This document shows, piece by piece, positions 49,405-61,839 of a stretch of 64,000 nt of DNA; position 1 is the first letter of the stretch; every line of letters begins with the position of its first letter. The DNA is from Taenia hydatigena (taxonomy: Eukaryota; Platyhelminthes; Cestoda; Cyclophyllidea; Taeniidae): positions 25,003,886 to 25,067,885 of the forward strand of contig JADWOT020000001.1 in the NCBI GenBank assembly GCA_036345935.2. Reading direction: 5' to 3'. A program made the position numbers and the translations under genes. Below the pieces are notes generated by a model. That model was not told the DNA's origin and did no database searches. It saw nothing but the letters and a program-made list of their open reading frames with translations.

Positions 49405-51050
49405 CAACAGAGGTTTGCCGACAAAATTAGTCATCAATGTCAAGTTAGGAGCAAAGTTCCCATGCGTTAGGGCTTTCCGAACTCCGCAAGTTGGAAATAA
49501 TTGCCAGCGTTCAAGTTCCACGTGCAACACCAAGCTATGTTGTCTTTACGAACAAAGAGAGTCTTCTCGGTGACGCAGCATAAACCAGGCGGCTTTGCGC
49601 CCTATTAATACGGTTTTCGATGCAAAGCTTTTGATTGGACACCATCTCAACGATGAGGTTGTGCAAGACAACATGAAGAATCGGCCACTCAAGGTCACAA
49701 GTTTGTAGTGGGATCGACGGTTTGGGTGGAACATTGAAATGAGTCAGAAAATTTCATTGTGGAGGAGATTTCGTCCATGGCGCTGCTAAGAATGAGGGAG
49801 ACAGCAAAGGCGTGTATAGACAACAAGTAACAGCCAGTGGCAGGCGACCAGAGACGTGGAATATTGCTATAATTAAATGTGCTATGGATCGTCAAAGAGC
49901 TGGCTGCAGCCGTTATTATGTGTGGTTTAAACGAAAAGTCCAACTCTCAGCGCGGTGTGTTCGGCTTTGATTTAGATTGTGAGACCTCCGCTATGTCCAT
50001 TCTTCTCAATAAGAATAGAACATTTAAGGTGATATCGACTGATGGTGGCACGAACTTGAGTGGCGAGGGCTTTCAATCTCGAATGGTAAATCATTATGTG
50101 CAGTTGTGCAACCAAGTGCAAAGGGGCAAGGATTTGACGGCCATCAAGAGGGCCATCAGACATCTGAAAAGGGCGTGCGAGATGGCCAAGAGGATGCTAA
50201 CGCCTTCTTCTTGATGTACGACCCTCACACAGACTCAGTTTAACCAGCTGTGCTAGATATCTTTTATAAGACCCTGAATCCGCTGAAACAGACATTATAT
50301 GATGCAAGTTTGGACAAAGATGCTATTCGCGATGTATTGATGGTAGGTGGATCGACGCGCATTCTGAGAATATAGCAGCTGTTGTAGGACTTCTTTGCTG
50401 GCAAGCAGATGAACAATTTCATTGATCCGGATTGAACAGTGGCATACAATGCGGAGTCGCTGGCGTTCACTCTTGCTAGTGATAAGTTGAGAAAGGCTCA
50501 GAAACCGATGTCAATTGAATCACCGTCACCCTCACAGAGCGTAAGACCACTAATAGCGTGATTATAACGAAAGGCAACATAGAACTTCTCCATGATGTCT
50601 GGCAACTTATTGAGCTCTTTGTTGCAAGTACATGAGGATGAGAACGACTTATTGGGCAAACTCGAGTTGTTAGGTATCTCATCCGCACCACGCAGTGCCC
50701 CAGATCAAGGTGTTTCCTTCGGCAATGACGAAAATGGTGTTCCTAATGCGGTGGTAAATAAGTCATCGAAGAAGCGAAGCGAAACGACACCAATATCACG
50801 AAGGGCAAGGACTTCATCCGGAGAAGATGATACGAAAATGTTGATTGATGCATAGGAGTTAAGGCTGGAAGATGAGAAATAGTGGAGTAGAATGGCAGTC
50901 GGGAACCATTCTGAATAGTCACTTTCACAGCATACAATTTTAAATGGGTGATAATGAAACGAAAGTGAAAGTATCGAAAGAGCCTCTACAAAGTACGCAC
51001 ACGATATGGTGATAAATGCATTACGCATCTCAATGCTAAATTGAAAAAGT
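49405..51050 (+). pseudogene. HSP70: Decayed intronless cytosolic HSP70 copy
   Basis: Successive segments match cytosolic HSP70 in order: an N-terminal KLVINVKLGAKFPCV (VGIDLGTTYSCVG-like), [37 protein letters not shown], then EGFQSRMVNHYVQ (49,879-50,214), DVLMVGGSTRI near 50,330 (HSP70 signature 3), and NDLLGKLELLGISSAPR near 50,650, with weaker matches to the helical lid near 50,880. The frame is broken many times: a one-base shift near 49,583, a stop near 49,707 and stops near 50,375. No introns are seen between segments. HSP70 is an ATP-dependent chaperone; this copy cannot encode it. Intronless decayed HSP70 copies are a known feature of taeniid genomes. Confidence 0.85.
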
Positions 51051-52534
51051 ATTCAGGTGAAGGAGACCTCATTTACACTTTACAATTATGATCTAACATC
51101 CGCACACGAGTCTTATAGTAGGATGAGCGACACTACCGTGTACGGACAGCGCTTACCCCACCTCCCATGGTCGTTAGGACGGGATAGATGCGCTGGATCT
51201 ACGTTTGCACAATCTACTTTACGTACTGATCTTCTTCCACACCACAAATGCGATGACATCGGAAGCGGGAGCACAATACCTAATATCGGAATCCCAAGCC
51301 ACAAAACAGTTACAACTCCAACACCAGCAGCCCAGAAATGAATCATACTGCAGTGAAGCGACCGCCTCGAGAGCATGCTTTCCACTAAGGAATCGAATTC
51401 TGACGTAGCTACCTGTCACCAATCTTGGTTAGTTCAACCACCATTACCTGTATCGCGCGCATGCGGCAACCACAGAATCATGCCTAACACAACCATGCAC
51501 TTCTTACGGTTAACTCAGAGACGGTCAAGAACAGATACGAACTGCTTTACTTTTAAGCAATCACATGGGTACCCGACGATGACATCGCCTTTCTCACCTT
51601 CAACTTATCGAAGTTCAAGCATCCATCAACAAACCACATCCGAAACGGAAGCAAGAACCTGTTTTGCCACTAATACTGACACATTACCATCCGAAGCCAT
51701 TACAGCAAGCTTTCCTTCACGTCACAAATCTCGAATGGCACAAACTCCCATAAACCTCTTAAAGAAGACAGAAGTTTATGTGCATTGTACAAATTAATAA
51801 CAGTAGTAATGACCCAGAATGCATGCCAATCGACAGAAATAATACTTAATGACAGTCTGAGGATCACTCTTATATCTGTAATCCATCACTACTGTAGCCT
51901 CTAAATGTATTCTAGTGATCAAAACCCTCCCGAAATCTGTCCACCATATCGTCGTATGCAAAATAAAAACCGATGCAATCAACATTGAATCCGTGTTCCA
52001 AATAAACTTATTTCACCTAACAGTTTCACTTATGAGAGCGAGTCATACGCTTCAAGCACAATTGAATGGATTGCATACCAGACAACCTGCCAGTCAATAA
52101 ATAACAGTGATCTCAAGTCTTTATCATGGCACTTACAAGCTACATCATCACACCCAGCCACTTACAAATATCCCTAAGGAAAAATACTACAGGCATAAAT
52201 TCAAAAGGGATTTCGGGTCCTTCGTCGCACGTCATTGGAGGAGAAGACACCGTGTAGGAATTATCAGAGACACCCACTGCCCACCATGAGTGCAGATGAA
52301 TTCTTGATGATTCTGTAGCCTAGTATAGCCTCAGTGAGTGTTTTGGAAGGCAAGTGTTTCTTGGACGGAACAAAAAGCAAACCGACAAAAATATGCAGAG
52401 TCTTCTGCAGTGCTCTGCCATCAAGAATACTATGCCAAGCACTACGATTACTTACTGATGCTCACTTAGTAGAGAAGTCTATCAATCAACCAAGCAAATA
52501 TTAGTATTAGTATTGTTGGCGGCTGTATTTATCT
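51051..52534. other. Unassigned DNA after the HSP70 pseudogene
   Basis: Plus-strand frames at 51,057-51,341 and 51,375-51,797 lack recognisable motifs. About 80 bases at 51,875-51,955 resemble 12,495-12,575. Otherwise nothing supported. Confidence 0.4.
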
Positions 52535-53870
52535 TGCAAGTGCTCGGCTTAGTGTCACCTCTTATTAGCATGCCTTCAATTCATATGAGTAATGTATTCT
52601 TCTAATTAATGTTGGGAGCGTACCTTAATAATGGCCACCCTGTAGAAGTAGCAAATATTTTTTTCAGAGCCTTGTGCCAAATTTGAAGGGATTTGTTGTG
52701 ATCATCGAGAACATTAAATGTGGTATTAAAAGGCATTTATGCGAAACAAAAGCATCACGGTCCAGTCCACCTGGAGGTGACCATACTTAGGGCAACCAGT
52801 CAGGTCTTAACCGGTGGAGAGAGGGTGAACGAGCGATATCAAATTGATTCCGTACACGCGGTCGCTCATGTTTCGACTGTAGCTATTTGCACTGAAGTTT
52901 GGTCTCTTGCATAATACAGAGATGTTTTAATTATGCTACCGGTGCGGTGGTAATTCTGGCTTTGTAGATCCGACCAACTAGCTGTGTAAAGATTACCAAG
53001 CTTTGATTCTTTTTTTGAGCACATTGTCAAACGGAGAACTTTTCATTCGTAAGCGTAATGCCTTCATCTGTCTTTATATTAGTCATGCCTGGAAGCGATT
53101 CAAGACTGCATCTTTTTACCCACAAGGCGTTATGATGAATGCATCCTCAATTGTTTTTGAGGCAAATGTGTTATATACATCGTGAATTCGACAATACAAT
53201 AGGATTGGGGACTAAGGTGGCTTATGAGTTGTCAGGGCACTTCCAAATGACACAAGAAATCAAAATGACTTAACACAAGCGATAGGGAGTGCGACACTCC
53301 CTCCATATGCCGTGTTGTCATTCGATGGCACTTGGTCGTACAAAACAATGCCGCATAAATTTACGGTTTTTTGTGATTTGAAACAGGCAGAAAGCGTGTT
53401 GTTGGTGCACAACTTCTAAAGGATCTGCATTGTTGAAAACACTTTTGTGAAGGAAAATCTGGAATTCGTTGTTTGAAAGTCGCCTTGATCAAAATGTACT
53501 CCAGTAAGTCCCGTTGTTCTCATAAATGACAAGCTCTACTCCCAGAACTTGATCGGAACTTTAATTTCTGGATGCGCTGCTTAAATCGAGGGCAGTTACA
53601 TGCTGCATCGGCATAGCGACCAGGTAATAGCAGACGTAGAGAACAAACTCGATAGAGCAGTTCTTACAAACTCGTCTACCGGCCATGCAGAAATACTTAT
53701 GAAGATGGTTCTCTGTCAGTCCTCTACGAGAAGTGTAATTGGGACGTGAATGGACGCATAAGTACGGAGAAAATTGGACGCCTTCTGGCATGGCGTCAAT
53801 TGCTATACCACAGAGGAAGGTTAAGGTGTCTGCGTGCTTAAATGCACAAACAAGCATTGCAGCAAAAATT
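52535..53870. repeat. Block P3, diverged duplicate of P1
   Basis: Collinear with 9,240-10,480 at roughly 60-70% by eye. No intact gene. The minus-strand 98-codon frame at 53,561-53,857 shares only a short KYFCM-like stretch with the P1 frame (KYLCM). Confidence 0.6.
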
Positions 53871-54689
53871 TAACCCAAAAAGTGTGCAATCCTTCGGAAA
53901 CAAATTACTCAGGCATGAGAACTACCCGTGATTTTTATCGCTAAGGGGATCATTATAGTGGCAAATGAATCTGGCTTTGTTATTGAGTAACTATGTGCTT
54001 CTGGTAAAAGATTAGGTATCATTGGGATTCTTTGAATTTCTTTTACCCTCCCGCCACCATTCTCAAGGTAGGGTACATTTGGCCCTTCCATCAATGATTT
54101 GCCCATGTCTGTGTTTGGTAACGTGATCAAAGATCTTTTGCGGATTAAAAAGCTTGGAAATATGCATCCACGCAATTTAATGACTGTCAAAAAGGGTACC
54201 ACCTTACCCATCAGAGGAAATTAAACGTGTCTCAAAAATGAAGCTTTTGAACACACAGATTGACTTGATGCAAGTGTGTGCATCGGCCATTGTTAATGCG
54301 GTGTCCTTTTCGTAGAATGATCGCTTGTACATTTGTGCTGGACCCGTCTACGGTAAACTTTAGTCTGGTTGGGTTTCCAATAATAATTCTTTAGTCTGAT
54401 GCGTGACAAGAGTAAGCATTCATGTGTGTTATTGAAAGTTTTGCTCATGGAATGCACAAAATTTTCAAGAACCTCTACTGGGTTTTCATCGTAAAAATTG
54501 GAGTGAGGTTTGGCACGGCCATCGCTATTTAAGAAAGCTTATCGAATTTTATGCAGATTAAATTGCGATTCTTAAAGAATGAAGTCAATTTGTTTTTCTT
54601 AATAGTGCTGGTCATAATGCGAATATATAGATCTCGCTGATTTAGGTTATCTTACGTTCACATTCGTTTAGATCTTGCAACATGGAGGA
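53871..54689. other. Unassigned DNA where an F-box exon would be expected
   Basis: By position this lies downstream (minus strand) of the F-box-type promoter at 54.7 kb, but I find no F-box similarity in it. The minus-strand frame 53,909-54,211 (100 codons) has no recognised motif. Confidence 0.4.
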
Positions 54690-55050
54690 ATGCAGTGATA
54701 GGCGCTAAGTCGTACTCTGCGGCTTAAATAGGTGCCGCCTGTAGAAATAGTAGAGGCTGGCGTCACCTTACGCAATTGTTATCCCATTGGTTCCAATTGC
54801 TCAGACCATTCGAATCGTCACAAAACCACGTCTGCCCTTTGGAATCCATTCGTATCGATAAAGAATACAATAGTCAACCAAGGAAATTTCGTAAACCTCT
54901 TAAGGCAGTACAAAATGCAGCGGCAATGACATCGACATGGTAGTCTGCTTCATATCTGGACAACAAGCTGATTCAATGGCAGCCAATAGCTTACCTAGTC
55001 GTGGAGTAACAAGTCTGACATACTTTCCGAACCTGATGCCCTGCACAACC
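54690..55050 (-). repeat. Promoter edge of block R in unit 3
   Basis: Matches 24,045-24,400 and 40,750-41,110: TTAAATAGGTGCCGCCTGT, ATCCCATTGGTT, CATTCGAATCGTCAC and AATGACATCGACATGG blocks recur in order. On the minus strand the TATA-like element (54,730-54,724) and CCAAT (54,790-54,786) are kept, while the GC box is not. The similarity fades at about 55,050. Confidence 0.7.
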
Positions 55051-55328
55051 GCCTTAATAATAATAATCGGAAACTCGACCCATTGCTCTATCGAAAATAA
55101 TTGGAGCTTGTAGAGTGCTAGCACGTCAATCACAAAGGAAGCCTGCTATAAACTAGGGAAATATGAATAATATATGGATTTCGCAGGCCAAGGTGGCAGC
55201 ATAATTAAAAGGTAAGGAAAGGCCTAACTACCTACTGGTTGCTAATGGTTTCGTGCACGCTTTCAGGTGCAATAATTAAACTCACGAAGAGGTGAATGAT
55301 TGGAAATGCTTACGAAAGACTCAGCAAT

Positions 55329-55870
55329 GCGTTTTCAAATGCTTTAAGCTGACAGAACATCATTACTCTCCTAGAGCAGACCCGCCAATCTGTTTATTTT
55401 GTTCGTTAATTACAACCGTCAGCTGCTTTTTAACAAAAAGTGTCCTGCTCAGATCCAAACACATTAAAATGCACAAATTTGGCTTTAATGCTCATATTCA
55501 TTAGTGGAGAAGTGTGTTTGTAAATCTTGGGATAGTACAGCCTTCATAAAGCGCTGCTAATTCGATTATCCACCCAAGGGAAGATCAGAAACTAAAGTAG
55601 CGTTTTGAAAGGCTTTAAGTCGGCATAACATCATTACTCTCCTAGAGCAGACTCGCCAATCTGTTTATCTTCGTTTGTTAATTACAACTGTCAGCTGCTT
55701 TCTAACAAAAAGTGTCCTGCTCAGACCCAAACACATTAAAATGCACAAATTTGGCTTTAATGCTCAGATTCATTTGTGGAGAGGTGAGTTTGTAAATCTT
55801 GGGATAGTACAGCCTTCATAAAGCGCTGCTAATTCGATTAACCACCCAAGAGAAGATCAGAAACTAAAGT
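55329..55870. repeat. 271-bp direct tandem duplication
   Basis: Unit a is 55,329-55,599 and unit b is 55,600-55,870. They are directly abutting, the same length and about 93-95% identical by eye. The duplicated unit contains no gene that I recognise. Confidence 0.9.
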
Positions 55871-58200
55871 CGCGTAACGTATTACCATAAATACATAAAA
55901 CATCTAACTGCATACTCCGTCTTTTGGTTGCCATGTGGTCGTCACCGCAATCACCCTCAACTCCTTTAGAGTCGGCATCACATCCTCAATTCTGCAGGTT
56001 AGTCAAGCTGTCAACATGTTTCTTAGACACATCCAAGTGAAGCAATGTAATGTTTTTAAGGAGTTTAAGACCAAACGTTTCCATTTTATTTATTTTTAAT
56101 CACGACATCAAGCTATCGTGAAATCCGGCGATGCGCAGAATGATATAATCCGATATTTCTCCTTTGCCCAAGACTACGTTAGAGGCTTCTCTTGATATTG
56201 ACTGACTTGGAAAGTGTTTTAAAAAGAATTGTTAAGGGTTGCTCAAAATAGTTAGTTGGAGGTATGCCTTCTTTATCAAGACATCAGTTATGGTCGCAAT
56301 CTCGTCACGATAACAGCAGCAACGGTAGATTAAAGGTGTCGTGCAATTTAGGTTAGCATGTGATGCATTCGAGTTAAGGAATGATAGCTACCCATTGATC
56401 GAAAAACATATTATAGGCTAGTCAAAGGCGCTTAAACGCATAGACCCTAGCAAGACAGAATCCTTAAGAGGTGGCTTCATTTAAGGTAACGCACAATTTG
56501 AAATTTCACAGATACATAATTGAGTAACCTGGTTGGTATTGCCTCATCCAAGTCAGCAAGTCAGCTTGCCTGAGACCAATGTCCATTCAGATAAGGCCGA
56601 GCGACAAAAGAATCGTGAGTTGATATGGTGCAATTGCACCCTGGCAAGCCACGTCTGACCATAAGCTGTGGTGAGTTGACAGTTAACCATGACTCAGGTA
56701 TGGCTGCATCACAAATCCATGTCTTCATTTGAATAAAATAAGTGTTTGCCACACCTATGGAGTCCATAATACAGAACTCAACACCTCCTGATAAACTGAC
56801 TTTATTCCGATGTAAAGCACATTTCATCAGAAATAAAATGCTAATTTCGCAAGCATTAGACTACTTTATGCAGAAATCACTAGGTAGAAATTAGCACGGA
56901 CGAGTGCAACATCATATTTTCATAGTTCGAATCGTCGCAATCAAGGCTCCGTTAACCTTTCTCGAACTCACGTTTTGATTACTGGATTCGTGGTTTCGTG
57001 ACAATTTCAATTTTATAAATATACGAATGAAGTAAAAATGCTGCTTGCAAAGAATGTGCTAGAAGGTGATTTATAAAGTTGACAAGAAAATCTCCAATTC
57101 CTCTTTATCACTTTAGGTGGTGCAGAAAATCACATTTGCCTTGTAATGAAGCTGCTGAGTCACCTTCCTCATCTGCACTTCAGAAGAGACACCCGAACCA
57201 AAACAGGAACGTTTAGCGCTGTCTTCATAAAACTGTGGCATCTTAATTAGGCACTTGTAATTAGAGGTATTCCTTAGAGCATTAGCAATAACGTCATTTA
57301 AGATCCTATCACAAATTCAGGTCTCTGATCTTGAAAACTATGGTTAATCCAAATACGTAGGCCAACTGCAAGACATGTAATGCATTTTTACAATTACTAA
57401 AAACACTGAGGGTCCTTTGCCTAGGAGACAATCTGATGTTTTTTGCGTCTAGACAGACTAGGAAGGAACGTCTTTGTTTCAGTAAGGAATAATAAAAACT
57501 CTTCGTTTGTAATACTTGAAGCACTAAAGCTTTAGGCTGATAAGCGTAAAGACGATATCTATAGGGATTTTTAATGTTTTTTTTTTAAAAAGTGCTACTG
57601 GTGGTTGAAATGTGAAATGAGGGAAATAGGACTTTAAATCCGATGCTGAGGCAGAAAACCCCACACAGCGTAGGCATGGAACCCCTTGCAGTGAAAACTG
57701 CAGCTTTTGAAGGAAAGTGCCAAACCTTACTTCGTGGACAGTCGATTTCTATGCTTTAAAATAAGCGGATGTGCAAAAAATTTTTAGGCATTGGCATTGT
57801 TAATGATCGTAAGTCACGTTTATGGACACAAAAGTAGTTAAGAACTTCGTTATTGATGTCTGAATGCCAAACGCTGTGGATGTTTGCGGCTCACGTGAGC
57901 GAAACGGAATAATTAATGAAAGGCAAAAGACAGCGACCCTGATCATGGAAAAGGCGTCCAAAGCATCACCCGGCTGGCGCGTAGTCTTTATAGACAAGCG
58001 AGATGAACAGAGGGTGGTGATATAATGTTCTGATTTGTTAAAGTGCATTTGCAAAGATGAGTACACCGAAAAGCTTTGCATGTCTCTCCGCATATATCTG
58101 CTCGGCATCCCATTAGAAAGATGTGAAACCTAATACTTAGTGGTTATAGCAATTCTTTTCACTTCTAACAGTAAGACCTACATCCTGTTCAACTCCACTT
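55871..58200. other. Unassigned DNA
   Basis: No recognisable gene or repeat. The minus-strand frame 56,561-56,827 (88 codons) and 57,800-58,108 (102 codons) have no motif I can name. Confidence 0.4.
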
Positions 58201-58203
58201 AGC

Positions 58204-58406
58204 TTTATAAATAGTTGTTTTGACTGATTTTGCAGTCTGCTTGTTAGAAGTCAATTTCTTGGATTATAATCAACAAATTACAAGCAACTCACTTGCATTT
58301 CACATGGACTCTGGGAAATGGCGTTGTTCAAAGCCGCCCTGCGACAATGATGAGGAAGCTGTTCACGGGTCGCTTCAACCAGGTGTATGCTGCTGGTATT
58401 TCATAG
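58204..58406 (+). other. Candidate Cys-rich exon (58,236-58,406), phase 1-1
   Basis: A 171-base interval lies between a strong acceptor (GATTTTGCAG) and a strong donor (CATAG/GTAAGC), with a TTTATAAATAG TATA-like sequence just upstream at 58,204-58,214. The open frame enters and leaves in phase 1, as extracellular modules often do. It contains a Cys-rich C-terminal half (GKWRCSKPPCDND, then QPGVCCWYF) reminiscent of, but not assignable to, a von Willebrand type C module. Neighbouring exons were not found. Confidence 0.35.
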
Positions 58407-58569
58407 GTAAGCCCAAATGTGCTTAAAATAAATGAAGGAAAGACGCTGTCCATGATACCTCCCGAAAGCCGGTGCTATCGTGCAACGAATGCGCTTCCGG
58501 AGCACAAAGAATCAGTCAACCAGACCAGTAGGGATGGCGATATTTTGCTAGATGAGATTGATAGTGCGC

Positions 58570-59160
58570 GATGTCTCTTCTGAACCACGATGGTGCCTTC
58601 AAAGTGGCAAATGGACGAAAACTCACTTCGCTAAGGCGTGACATTATGACAGGCCATGCTGAAATTGTCCGTTGTCTGCTTGCCAGAGCAGCCACATTAA
58701 CCTCCCAACCAAACACAATCAAAGAATCCATCCGGGCACCATCTTGCAAGTTGGGAAGACAATTTCGCTGTGTGTTTAAAATCAATTAGCTTTCACCTTT
58801 CCATCAAAGCCGCTCAAATTATGTGCATCGCATTTAGATACCGGTTCTTTCTCTTTCCTTCACTAATTTTATTTCTCTTAGCTTTATTTACTTCCACGGG
58901 GCAACTCAGAGACAGTGGAACAGCTCTTAGAGTCCAGGTCCAAAGGAGTAGATCTGACTGAATTTGTGATCGCTTTACGCCACCAGGCCGCATCATCGGC
59001 TCGCGCAGAGGTGGTGCTATGATTGCCCAGCCATGAAGAACACGCCGATCACACCGGTGACACCAATTCTGCAAGCATTTCAAAACTTCTCATCGCCGAA
59101 TCAGCAAAACTTAAGCAGCATGAAAAGCGAGGTTGTATGCCACTCATCAAGCTGCCATAA
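58570..59160 (+). pseudogene. Broken ankyrin-repeat protein remnant
   Basis: At 58,590-58,720 the plus strand reads NGRKLTSLRRDIMTGHAEIV then RCLLARAA, a clear ankyrin helix pair (GHAEIVxxLLARGA type). A second ankyrin-like segment, in another frame at 58,900-59,020, contains SETVEQLLESRSKGVDL and ALRHQAASSARAEVVL, followed by a stop. The frame changes and stops between them mean this is not a working gene. Ankyrin repeats are protein-binding solenoids; the parent gene cannot be named. Confidence 0.6.
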
Positions 59161-60060
59161 TTAATCAACCTGATGCGGTAAATACTTTGTTGGCTATTGG
59201 TACGAAGTTTAATTCATGCTTAAATACACACGTTTAACTACGCAAATGCTAAGTTGCATAAAGTATTTCTAAAAACATAGATAATTCAATCAGATTTGCA
59301 TTAATGTCATGTGGATTGCGTGAAGTTGGTTGAGTGTGTTGATTTAAATTAGGCTTCGTTGATACTTTGTAAAGCATTTAACTGAGGAAGACATAAAGCC
59401 TTTTGCAGGGATAAATCAGAGATCAAATTTCAGGTGCGCAATGCTGACTGCTTTGTCAATTGCTTAGAAAGATAAACGTGAGGAGATCTACGATGTGGTT
59501 TTATAGCCTTGGTCAAACAGAGTTCCTCCGTATCTGCACCATTTTCAACCCAACTCTGCTACTCTCATCTCACATGTGTGCCAAAATTTGTGCCCGTTGC
59601 TAACAGGAAGTACAACAAAATAGCTTTAAAAAAAGCTTGATCATTTTTCTGTAGGGCCAAAAGCGGAAGTTTGAATTAAGTTTTACCAAATTGGTCGTCA
59701 TCACTCACCTCCTAAGCGCTGCATCACTGTACCACATTGCAGCTTCTTCATATGTGAATAGTGTTGTTGTGCCCTCGAATGTGTGCTTCACCGATAAGCA
59801 GAATAGCATTGGTGCATAAGATTGTTCCACTCAACTTGGTTTAGACCTAAGAGACCCAGAAGAGGACATAGAAACACGAGTTAACATAAACAAACAGTGT
59901 GTGGACCGAAGTTAACATCAAGAAAAATAAACATAAGTGCCATCTGACTTAACCAAAAATGTACATTGTAAAACGCCACCCCTCGTGTCTTGTATTGATG
60001 GCTACCAGCTTAGATGCTGCTCTTCCAGGATATAACATTCGTCCTATAAAGCGCACGGTG
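59161..60060. other. Unassigned DNA before block T3
   Basis: No gene or repeat recognised. The plus-strand frame at 59,959-60,156 (65 codons) has no motif. Confidence 0.4.
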
Positions 60061-60520
60061 AAAGGCCACGAATTCGCGCAATCCTACCCGACAGTCCATA
60101 TTTACTGGGAAGAAGAGTGGGTGATAGCAAAAGTGAGTGAATTGATTTTCGAATAATGCTCTTAACTTTCTCCTTGCCGCTGACTAATCCACGTTAATCG
60201 ATCTATAAAGTATTGATCGATGCGAGCTTTCGTTCCGGAGTGTTTGCGGATTGGTTGACTGATTGGAAGAAATCGATGAGATGCAGGGCACTCGCGCACA
60301 CGACTTCATTTGAGAGCAATCTATGTGCGAGAGCGCCACTAAGCATCACAATGGTAGTAGTGGCGAATAAAACCATCCCACAAGGACAACTTCTTCATCT
60401 TTCCTAACCAATCACCCCTTTCTACGTGTTGTGACCAAGATATCGCACTCTCGAGAATCAGTAAATCCACACCAACTCACTTCTGCATTGTGAATGGATT
60501 GTGTCCTGCATGAAGCAGCC
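60060..60520. repeat. Block T3, first part
   Basis: Matches 30,230-30,620 (T1) and 43,070-43,460 (T2). The best part is 60,175-60,330, where matches run with almost no gaps (GCTGACTAATC, TCGATGAGATGCAG, CACTCGCGCACAC). On the minus strand a 28-codon segment with CLVAL-HIDC-MK-CARV-CISSI is kept in frame in all three copies. Confidence 0.75.
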
Positions 60521-61839
60521 CCAACAGAAGGTTTGTAAACTCGTATCATCAAATGCTTTCAAATGGCACTTCAACAGAGCTGCTTTGAGTCATGTCTAAC
60601 AGTAGGCGAACATCGTCTTAGTATCGGGTGCCACATGCCACCCCTTTATTCTCCTTCTTCACGGTGAAAGAAAGTTTTTACAAAGATGCCACATAATCAG
60701 GCTACTTGAAAGTTTTCTGGACTCAGATTCTCCTACCTGTATCCACGTGTTACCTAGTTGAAGTATGCCTGTCCCAGTATTTATCCCTTCGTGTTCTATC
60801 CATCTCTGGCTTGATGATGAAGGAGATGCCTATGACCACCTTGCTCCTGCGTTCGTTTACCCATCCATGCACAAATGTCTCATTGTTTGTTCCTTGCCTA
60901 CGCATATTTCGCTGTAGTACCTATTCCCAGATTATCCATGTAAGTTGTGGTCTCGAGCAATATCATCCATCTTGAGTTACTTGTGTACAAATTTAAACGT
61001 GCCTTCGAATTTCTTTGCAGATAGAGTAGACGCTCATGAAAAGCCTCATGTACGTAGTAGCAGCAAATTGGTAAGCAATATGATCATACAAGAACTGCTT
61101 GTTTGACTAGAAGGCTTGCAAAATTGCTGAGCCTGGCGGATTGTGAGAGTCTACACTGTTCATCCACGATTAACGATTGCCACTATTTTGATAGGGCGCA
61201 ACGATCACAAAGGAATTCTCTACTTCATTAAAGGAGCTTATGCAAAATCAAAGAAGAAAAATTTGCATCACTTTACTGATGCCAACCCTACCGATATCTA
61301 AAAGCAAAATCCTTACTGGTCGCTGATTATAATGGTAGTAATTATACAATAGGACCATCCAGCATGAACGTTTAGCTCGGCAGTGGAGGTTGGATGTAGT
61401 GCTCTATTGCGCGCTTTTAACTGGCGCGCCAGAAATCTCTAACGAACGGTGTCCTCCACATACTGAGGCTGATTGATGCAACGATGGCGATGGGAAGGCA
61501 ATGGGAAAAAGGCTTCCTCACACCACCGAAAGTCGCCTGGTTCTAATTGACATGGCATACTTCGACTATTGCCCTCTTTGCAGTGCTGCTAATTGCGGCG
61601 GTGACACTTGCACAACAAGCAAGTAACTCTTTTGAACGCAGTTCCCGCGCATAAACTCTAGCGCGCTCATACATGTTATGACGTAGGTGGTATTCGTGCG
61701 GATTTCATGTGATTTGGCGGTGAATTCTTTTTTTATCACCTATCCCGATGGATTAGACTTGCATGTAAAACATCAAACGGGATTTTTCGAAAACGGTGAA
61801 GCAAACCTCTGTGGTTATTCAGATCACTGCTCTCCATGC
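60521..61839. other. 1.3-kb segment interrupting T3
   Basis: T1 and T2 have no counterpart of most of this length between the two T3 parts. No gene or mobile-element protein is recognised. Either T3 gained an insertion or the sequence has diverged beyond recognition. Confidence 0.45.

Noticed and set aside
56561..56827. Minus-strand frame considered as a transposase fragment
   Set aside because: No DDE-type catalytic spacing, no helix-turn-helix and no inverted repeats nearby.
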